NCBI RefSeq assembly: GCF_009764265.1
Contig: NZ_RWIR01000026.1
Span: forward strand, 1-64,000
Length of the DNA: 64,000 nucleotides
Source of the DNA: Pseudomonas sp. PB101
Lineage (GTDB): Bacteria > Pseudomonadota > Gammaproteobacteria > Pseudomonadales > Pseudomonadaceae
Direction of reading: 5' to 3'
The position numbers were made by a program, and so were the translations under genes. The notes below the pieces were generated by a model. It saw nothing but the letters and a program-made list of their open reading frames with translations, made no database searches and had not been told where the DNA came from. Within the stretch, counting starts at the first letter, position 1, and every line of letters begins with the position of its first letter. This document shows, one piece after another, positions 59,190 through 64,000 of the stretch.

Positions 59190-60494
59190 ATGACGCAGAC
59201 TTCCATCACTCGCAGCTGGGTTGCATCCGCAAACGACCACGCGGATTTCCCCCTGCAAAACCTTCCGCTGGGCGTGTTCAGCCTCAACGGCTCGGCGCCG
59301 CGCAGTGGCGTGGCCATCGGCGAGCATATCTTTGATCTGCAAGCGGCCCTTGAAGCCGGGTTGTTCGATGGCGCTGCGAAAACAGCGGTCGAAGCGACCC
59401 GTGGCGGCCAGTTGAATGCCTTTTTTGAACTGGGCCGCGAGGCTCGCGTCGCGTTGCGCGTGCGTTTGCTGGAACTGTTCGCCGAGGGCAGCACCCTGCA
59501 CGGCAAGATCGAAGCCCAGGGCGCAAAACTGCTGCCGCTGGCGGCGGATTGCGAGATGCACCTGCCGGCGAAAATCAACGACTACACCGACTTCTATGTC
59601 GGCATCGAGCACGCGCAGAACGTCGGCAAACTGTTCCGCCCGGACAATCCGCTGCTGCCGAACTACAAGTACGTACCCATCGGCTATCACGGTCGCGCGT
59701 CGACCATTCGCCCGTCCGGTACCGATGTGCGCCGTCCGAAAGGCCAGACCTTGCCGGCCGGTCAAACCGAACCGACCTTCGGCCCTTGCGCGCGCCTGGA
59801 CTATGAACTGGAACTGGGCATCTGGATCGGCCAGGGCAACGACATGGGCGACTCGATCGCCATTGGCGACGCCGCCGATCACATCGCCGGTTTCTGCCTG
59901 CTCAACGACTGGTCGGCACGGGACATCCAGGCCTGGGAATACCAGCCGCTGGGTCCGTTCCTGTCGAAAAGCTTCATCACCAGCATCTCGCCGTGGGTCG
60001 TCACCGCCGAAGCGCTGGAGCCGTTCCGTCGTGCCCAGCCCGCGCGCCCCGAAGGTGATCCGCAGCCGCTGCCGTACCTGCTCGACAAGCGCGATCAGGC
60101 CGCTGGCGCATTCGACATCGAACTGGAAGTGCTGCTGCTCACCGAGGTCATGCGCGAACAAAACCTGCCAGCCCATCGCCTGACCCTGAGCAACACCGGG
60201 CACATGTACTGGACCGTGGCGCAAATGGTCGCGCACCACAGCGTCAATGGTTGCCAGTTGCAGGCCGGTGACTTATTCGGCTCGGGCACCTTGTCGGGGC
60301 CGGAGAACGGTCAGTTCGGCAGTCTGCTGGAAATCACCGAGGGCGGTAAAAAGCCGATCGAACTGGCCTCGGGCGAGGTGCGCAAGTTCCTCGAAGACGG
60401 TGACGAAATCATCCTGCGCGCACGTTGCCGCCGCGACGGGTTTGCGTCCATCGGCTTCGGCGAATGCCGCGGCAAAGTGCTGCCGGCACGCTGA
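59190..60494 (+). CDS. hmgB: Fumarylacetoacetase
   Basis: The 434-residue protein has the FAH N-terminal SH3-like domain and the C-terminal catalytic domain with the metal-binding DFYVGIEHAQNVG, YHGRAS and RLDYELELGIWIG segments. It hydrolyses fumarylacetoacetate to fumarate and acetoacetate. Three bases separate it from hmgA. The length is normal for bacterial FAH. Confidence 0.97.
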   Translation: MTQTSITRSWVASANDHADFPLQNLPLGVFSLNGSAPRSGVAIGEHIFDLQAALEAGLFDGAAKTAVEATRGGQLNAFFELGREARVALRVRLLELFAEGSTLHGKIEAQGAKLLPLAADCEMHLPAKINDYTDFYVGIEHAQNVGKLFRPDNPLLPNYKYVPIGYHGRASTIRPSGTDVRRPKGQTLPAGQTEPTFGPCARLDYELELGIWIGQGNDMGDSIAIGDAADHIAGFCLLNDWSARDIQAWEYQPLGPFLSKSFITSISPWVVTAEALEPFRRAQPARPEGDPQPLPYLLDKRDQAAGAFDIELEVLLLTEVMREQNLPAHRLTLSNTGHMYWTVAQMVAHHSVNGCQLQAGDLFGSGTLSGPENGQFGSLLEITEGGKKPIELASGEVRKFLEDGDEIILRARCRRDGFASIGFGECRGKVLPAR

Positions 60495-60506
60495 GAGGAG
60501 CGGGGC

Positions 60507-61142
60507 ATGGAACTCTATACCTACTACCGTTCGACGTCTTCGTACCGGGTGCGAATCGCGCTGGCGCTCAAGGGCCTGGATTATCAATCCGTGCCCGTGA
60601 ACCTGATCGCGCCGCAGGGCGGCGAGCATCGGCAGCCGCCTTACCTGGGCATCAATCCACAGGGCCGCGTGCCGGCCTTGCGCACCGATGAAGGCGAGTT
60701 GCTGATCCAGTCTCCCGCGATCATCGAGTACCTGGAGGAACGTTATCCACAGGTGCCACTGCTGTCCAAAGACCTGGCTGCCCGTGCTCACGAGCGCGGC
60801 GTAGCGGCGGTGATCGGCTGCGATGTGCACCCGCTGCACAACGTCAGTGTGCTCAATCGGCTGCGCCAGTCGGGCCACGACGAACCGCAGGTGGTGGAGT
60901 GGATCGGCCACTGGGTTGGCCAAGGCCTGGCCACGGTGGAGCAGTTGATCGGTGATGACGGTTACTGTTTCGGTCCCGAGCCAGGGTTGGCGGATGTCTA
61001 CCTGATCCCGCAGCTGTACGCGGCAGAACGTTTCAATGTTTCCCTTGAGGCTTATCCGCGCATCCGGCGAGTGGCGGCATTGGCGGCGACGCACCCGGCG
61101 TTCATCGAGGCGCATCCGGCGAACCAGCCAGACACGCCATGA
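60507..61142 (+). CDS. hmgC: Maleylacetoacetate isomerase
   Basis: The 211-residue zeta-class glutathione transferase has the SSTSxxVR motif (YYRSTSSYRVRIAL, about residues 6-19) that binds glutathione and the N-capping ALIRTD-like loop QSPAIIEYL. It isomerises maleylacetoacetate to fumarylacetoacetate. It follows hmgB by 12 bases and ends the operon; a REP pair follows. Confidence 0.96.
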   Translation: MELYTYYRSTSSYRVRIALALKGLDYQSVPVNLIAPQGGEHRQPPYLGINPQGRVPALRTDEGELLIQSPAIIEYLEERYPQVPLLSKDLAARAHERGVAAVIGCDVHPLHNVSVLNRLRQSGHDEPQVVEWIGHWVGQGLATVEQLIGDDGYCFGPEPGLADVYLIPQLYAAERFNVSLEAYPRIRRVAALAATHPAFIEAHPANQPDTP

Positions 61143-61145
61143 AAT

Positions 61146-61235
61146 CTGTAGGAGCCGGCTTGCCGACGATAAACGATAACGCGGCCATTAAGAAAAACCG
61201 CGGCGTTCTGATCGCCAGCAAGCCGGCTCCTACAG
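61146..61235. repeat. REP inverted pair (GGAGCCGGC type)
   Basis: Arms CTGTAGGAGCCGGCTTGCCG (from 61146) and the inverted copy ending at 61235 lie between the convergent hmgC and SirB1-like genes. One difference exists in the inner part. Confidence 0.9.
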
Positions 61236-61241
61236 TGCGAG

Positions 61242-62045
61242 TCAGTGAACGATTGAATTCGGCGGCAGATGGCCTAGCCGTTCCGTCAGGCGAATGCGCT
61301 GGATCGGATCGTCGCTGAGCAGCAATGCGTGCTCCAGGTCAAAACGCTCGGCGTTCGGGCAGTCCAGGCGTTGGTACAGGCTGGCCCGGGCCAGATAGTC
61401 GGAAGTGCTGGCGTTGCCCAGTTCGAGGACGCGATCGGCGTCGATCAAGGCGTTGATGAAATCGTCGTGGGACAGGTACAACTGGCGCAGGTTGCGCGAC
61501 AGCCGTTGCAGCATCTGCCCCGGTTCGGCAGTTGCCAGATGCTCGGCGCTGAGCTTCATGTTCGGGCCGTATTGGCGGTGCAGCAGTTCCCGGCAATCAT
61601 TGGGATAAAGGCGACGGCCGCCGCAAGGGTCGAGCAAGTGATCGGCGCCCGGCACCCGTAGCAGGAAATGCCCGGGGAAGTTGACCCCGACCATGGGAAT
61701 CTCCAGGCTCCTGGCCAATTCCAGCGCAATCAGTCCCAGCGTCAAGGGTTGCCCGCGTCGGCGCTGCAGTACCTTGTCGAGCAGTGCCACTTGCGGGCGC
61801 AAGGGTGTGAAGTCGTCCTGGGCGAAGCCAAGATCGTTCATGCGCCGCAGCAGCGGCTGGGCCAGTTCACTGACCGGCAGCATCGGCAAACCGCCACTGA
61901 CCCGTTGTTGCAACTCCTGGAAATCGGCCAGCAGCGCTTGCGGCTTCACTTCGCTGTCATGTTCGGCTGCAATCCATAGCGCCGCCTCGAACAGCGCGGG
62001 CGGTGAACGTTGCAGGCAGGTGAAAAACGATTGGCGCGGGGTCAT
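61242..62045 (-). CDS. SirB1-family protein (transglutaminase-like with tetratricopeptide tail)
   Basis: The 267-residue protein has a transglutaminase-like N-terminal part (GQPLTLGLIALELARSLEIPMVGVNFPGHFLLR, about residues 98-130) and a helical end with TPR-like repeats (about 180-260). The Cys of the usual triad is not seen at the normal place, so it may be non-catalytic. SirB1 proteins have no settled function. The ATG at 62045 is supported by a GGAGA just before it. Confidence 0.87.
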   Translation of the reverse strand: MTPRQSFFTCLQRSPPALFEAALWIAAEHDSEVKPQALLADFQELQQRVSGGLPMLPVSELAQPLLRRMNDLGFAQDDFTPLRPQVALLDKVLQRRRGQPLTLGLIALELARSLEIPMVGVNFPGHFLLRVPGADHLLDPCGGRRLYPNDCRELLHRQYGPNMKLSAEHLATAEPGQMLQRLSRNLRQLYLSHDDFINALIDADRVLELGNASTSDYLARASLYQRLDCPNAERFDLEHALLLSDDPIQRIRLTERLGHLPPNSIVH

Positions 62046-62228
62046 CGGAATCTCCGGGCAATGCCTCGTTTTAGCCCCCTCTCCGGCATTCGTCCAGTGC
62101 TGCAAAAGGGCGATCCCGGGTTATTTCCGAAAGCCTGCATCGGTGGCGTGCTTATTCCGGTGCGCTTCTGCAATTTTTGGGCGCAAGCCTATACTGGCGT
62201 CTACAAGAAGTGATTCGGGAGCCTTACG

Positions 62229-63248
62229 ATGTTCGCTCTCATGCAAAGTACTCGCCTTGAATCGCTGCATCTGAGCGTTGACCCGGTCACCGGGTTGAAG
62301 GCGGTCATTGCCATTCATAACAGCCGACTGGGGCCTGCCCTGGGTGGCTGTCGTTACCTTGCCTATCCCAACGACGAATCCGCGGTCGAGGACGCCGTGC
62401 GCCTGGCCCAGGGCATGAGCTACAAGGCTGCGCTGGCCGGCCTGGCCCAGGGCGGCGGCGTGGCGGTGATCGTGCGCCCGGCCCATGTGGAAAACCGGGC
62501 GGCACTGTTCGAAGCCTTCGGACGTTGCATCGAACAGCTCGAAGGCCGTTACATCACCGCCATCGACAGCGGCACTTCCGTGGCGGACATGGATTGCATC
62601 GCTCAACAGACCCAGCATGTCACCAGCACCACTTCAGCCGGTGACCCTGCGCCACACGCGGCGATGGGCGTGTTCACCGGCATCCGCAGTACCGCCATAG
62701 CGCGGCTCGGCAGCGATAACCTCGAAGGCCTGCGGGTGGCCATTCAAGGATTGGGCAATGTCGGCTATGCCCTGGCCGAACAACTGCACGCCGCCGGTGC
62801 CGAACTGCTGGTCAGCGACATCGATCACGGCAAGGTGCAACTGGCGATGGAACAACTCGGCGCGCATCCGATTGCCAACGATGCGCTGCTCAGCACACCT
62901 TGCGACATACTCGCGCCTTGCGGGCTGGGCGGTGTGCTCAACAGCCATACCGTGTCGCAATTGCGTTGCTCGGCGGTGGCCGGCTCGGCCAACAATCAGC
63001 TGACACATCTGGACGTCGCCGACCAGCTGGAACGGCGCGGCATCCTGTACGCGCCCGATTACGTGATCAACGCCGGCGGACTGATCTACGTGTCACTCAA
63101 GCATCGCGGCGAAGAACTCTCGACCATCACAGCGCACCTGTCGAAAATCAGCTCGCGCCTGACCGAGGTGTTCGCCCACGCCCAGGCGGAAAAACGCTCC
63201 CCGGCACGGGTGGCCGATGAGTTGGCGGAGAAAGCGCTGTACCGGTGA
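62229..63248 (+). CDS. Leucine/valine dehydrogenase homologue with a replaced catalytic lysine
   Basis: The 339-residue protein is an ELFV-type amino-acid dehydrogenase: PALGGCRYL (about residues 36-44), the substrate Lys66 in MSYKAALAGL, Asp113 in ITAIDSGTS and the NAD loop IQGLGNVGYALAEQL (about 174-188). The family signature normally reads LGGGKAV, with Lys as the catalytic base. Here it reads QGGGVAV (Val78), needing two base changes from AAG to GTG at 62460-62462. Otherwise length and motifs are full. It may be inactive as a dehydrogenase or have another role; a sequencing error is unlikely with two changed bases. Confidence 0.88.
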   Translation: MFALMQSTRLESLHLSVDPVTGLKAVIAIHNSRLGPALGGCRYLAYPNDESAVEDAVRLAQGMSYKAALAGLAQGGGVAVIVRPAHVENRAALFEAFGRCIEQLEGRYITAIDSGTSVADMDCIAQQTQHVTSTTSAGDPAPHAAMGVFTGIRSTAIARLGSDNLEGLRVAIQGLGNVGYALAEQLHAAGAELLVSDIDHGKVQLAMEQLGAHPIANDALLSTPCDILAPCGLGGVLNSHTVSQLRCSAVAGSANNQLTHLDVADQLERRGILYAPDYVINAGGLIYVSLKHRGEELSTITAHLSKISSRLTEVFAHAQAEKRSPARVADELAEKALYR

Positions 63249-63272
63249 ATGTGTTGAGTTTTCCACAGGCAT

Positions 63273-63305
63273 GAAAAAGGCCCTGAGCCATTCGACTCAG
63301 GGCCT
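63273..63305 (-). terminator. Bidirectional terminator after yebG
   Basis: AGGCCCTGAG and CTCAGGGCCT form a perfect 10-bp stem around CCATTCGA. On the minus strand a T-run follows; the structure lies between convergent genes. Confidence 0.9.
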
Positions 63306-63323
63306 GTTCAATTTGCGTCTTGC

Positions 63324-63674
63324 TTACTTGGCGGCTTTGGGAGCCTTCGCAGGTTTGACCGGGGCAATCGGCTCGGCGGCTTCAACGACCTCGGCCACAG
63401 CAACGGGTTCTGCGACTTCTACCGGTGCGCTGAGCAGTTCGGACAGGGCGTCCGGCTGGCTCTTGAACGCCTTGGCGAACACATCGCGATTTTTCGCCAT
63501 GTAGATCCCGGCTTCTTCCACCTGCTGCTCGGTCAGGGACGGAACGGCTTTTTGCAACACTTCAGCCAGCAATTCGGCCAACTCGAGCATTTTGTCATGA
63601 CGGTCAGCTTCGGCTTTATCCATGAACAAGCGCTCCAGATCTCGGCTGCTGCGGTATACCACTTCGACGGCCAT
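63324..63674 (-). CDS. yebG: YebG-family DNA-damage-inducible protein
   Basis: The 116-residue protein matches YebG in residues 1-80 (MAVEVVYRSSRDLERLF, DRHDKMLELAELLAEVL) and has an Ala/Pro/Lys-rich tail (VKPAKAPKAAK), as in other pseudomonads. YebG is a small SOS protein of unknown biochemical role. A consensus LexA box lies 44 bases before the ATG, so induction by DNA damage is expected. Confidence 0.92.
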   Translation of the reverse strand: MAVEVVYRSSRDLERLFMDKAEADRHDKMLELAELLAEVLQKAVPSLTEQQVEEAGIYMAKNRDVFAKAFKSQPDALSELLSAPVEVAEPVAVAEVVEAAEPIAPVKPAKAPKAAK

Positions 63675-63717
63675 TCACCACCTCACATGCCTTCACATTG
63701 GTTGTCGATTTCGACTA

Positions 63718-63733
63718 CTGTATCTATATACAG
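63718..63733 (-). promoter_or_regulatory. LexA box of yebG
   Basis: CTGTATCTATATACAG is a full match to the CTGT-N8-ACAG LexA consensus, placed for control of yebG. Confidence 0.93.
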
Positions 63734-63877
63734 CTAAAGAATAAGCGAAACCCTGTCTTTTGGGTAGTGGCTTTTTAATGTAGACCGGTTTCGGCATTTG
63801 TCAGGCGAGGCGCTGCACAGGTGCGACCAAACGCCACGGCGCGTAATCCAGAGCGGCTCGCCATCATGGGCTGGCCT

Positions 63878-63897
63878 TTTTTCTGCATGCAGAAAAA
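63878..63897. other. 20-bp perfect palindrome before the last gene
   Basis: TTTTTCTGCATGCAGAAAAA is a perfect palindrome with no spacer, 53 bases before the last start. It could be an operator for a dimeric regulator; T and A runs at its ends also resemble a bidirectional terminator with a very short stem. The role is unknown. Confidence 0.5.
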
Positions 63898-63950
63898 CCG
63901 TCACGTCCAACCCGCATCATCCGGTCGAACCGACCTAAGGAAGCAGCATC

Positions 63951-64000
63951 GTGAAAATCAACTGGGCCGAAAAACTGCGGCAGAACGTGCATGAACTGGC
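63951..64000 (+). CDS. Partial gene cut by the window end
   Basis: AAGGA precedes a GTG at 63951, and the frame (KINWAEKLRQNVHEL) stays open to the window end. Only 16 codons are visible, so no function can be assigned. Confidence 0.55.
   Translation, partial: MKINWAEKLRQNVHEL

Noticed and set aside
57921..60239. 772-codon open frame antisense to hmgA and hmgB
   Set aside because: Same reason: a compositional shadow of two well-defined genes, no start context and no recognisable motif.

Overview
The window is a continuous, gene-dense, GC-rich stretch of a Pseudomonas chromosome, most likely from the P. fluorescens group. The basis is gene content and order: a fagA-fumC-orfX-sodA block, the ptsO-rapZ-ptsN-hpf-rpoN-lptBAC-kdsCD divergon facing mlaFEDCB-ibaG-murA-hisGDC-algW, a fused cysNC, hmgABC with hmgR, and many REP-type inverted repeats of the kind scattered through fluorescens-group genomes. 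No rRNA, tRNA, CRISPR array, transposase or integrase was seen.

Layout. 1-3.9 kb: an iron-responsive block (overlapping Fur-box-like sites, fagA, class II fumarase, orfX, Mn superoxide dismutase) followed by a ZIP metal transporter. 3.9-11 kb, minus strand: nitrogen-PTS genes, hibernation factor, sigma-54, LPS export and Kdo synthesis. 11.2-20.5 kb: the Mla phospholipid-transport operon, ibaG, murA, histidine genes and the periplasmic protease AlgW. 20.6-24.4 kb: a NIF3-like gene and sulfate activation (cysD, cysNC). 24.4-27.4 kb: an AT-rich three-gene island lying between two diverged direct copies of the cysNC-end/acyltransferase-end junction. 27.2-34.3 kb: acyltransferase, pta, slyD, glutathione peroxidase, an Old Yellow Enzyme homologue and a glycosyltransferase. 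34.4-36.9 kb: a second accessory patch with a GH20 hexosaminidase and a two-repeat Ig-like protein. 37-43.1 kb: cysZ, trxB, an omega-aminotransferase, a HopJ-family gene and folX-folE-folM. 43.1-46.6 kb: a possible light-response group (class II LitR-like MerR regulator, short LOV photoreceptor, PilZ-like protein, flavodoxin). 46.8-50.5 kb: aldolase, hydrolase, dehydrogenase and an AmpDh3-like amidase. 51-56.9 kb: a DUF1302/DUF1329 pair and a MalT-like LuxR regulator. 56.9-61.1 kb: the homogentisate pathway with its IclR regulator. 61.2-64 kb: a SirB1-like gene, a leucine-dehydrogenase homologue lacking the family's catalytic lysine, and a LexA-controlled yebG.

Most of the window is conserved housekeeping sequence. 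The most unusual segment is the 24.7-27.0 kb island. It encodes a two-TM membrane protein, a 2-oxoglutarate/Fe(II) oxygenase with an intact HxD...H...R set, and an unknown protein with a hydrophobic core, a glycine run and a proline-rich tail. The flanking duplication has the topology expected from integration by homologous recombination at the cysNC-acyltransferase junction, and the two copies differ enough to suggest a related but distinct donor. I propose, as inference only, that the oxygenase hydroxylates its neighbour's proline-rich tail and that the membrane protein exports it or gives immunity to it.
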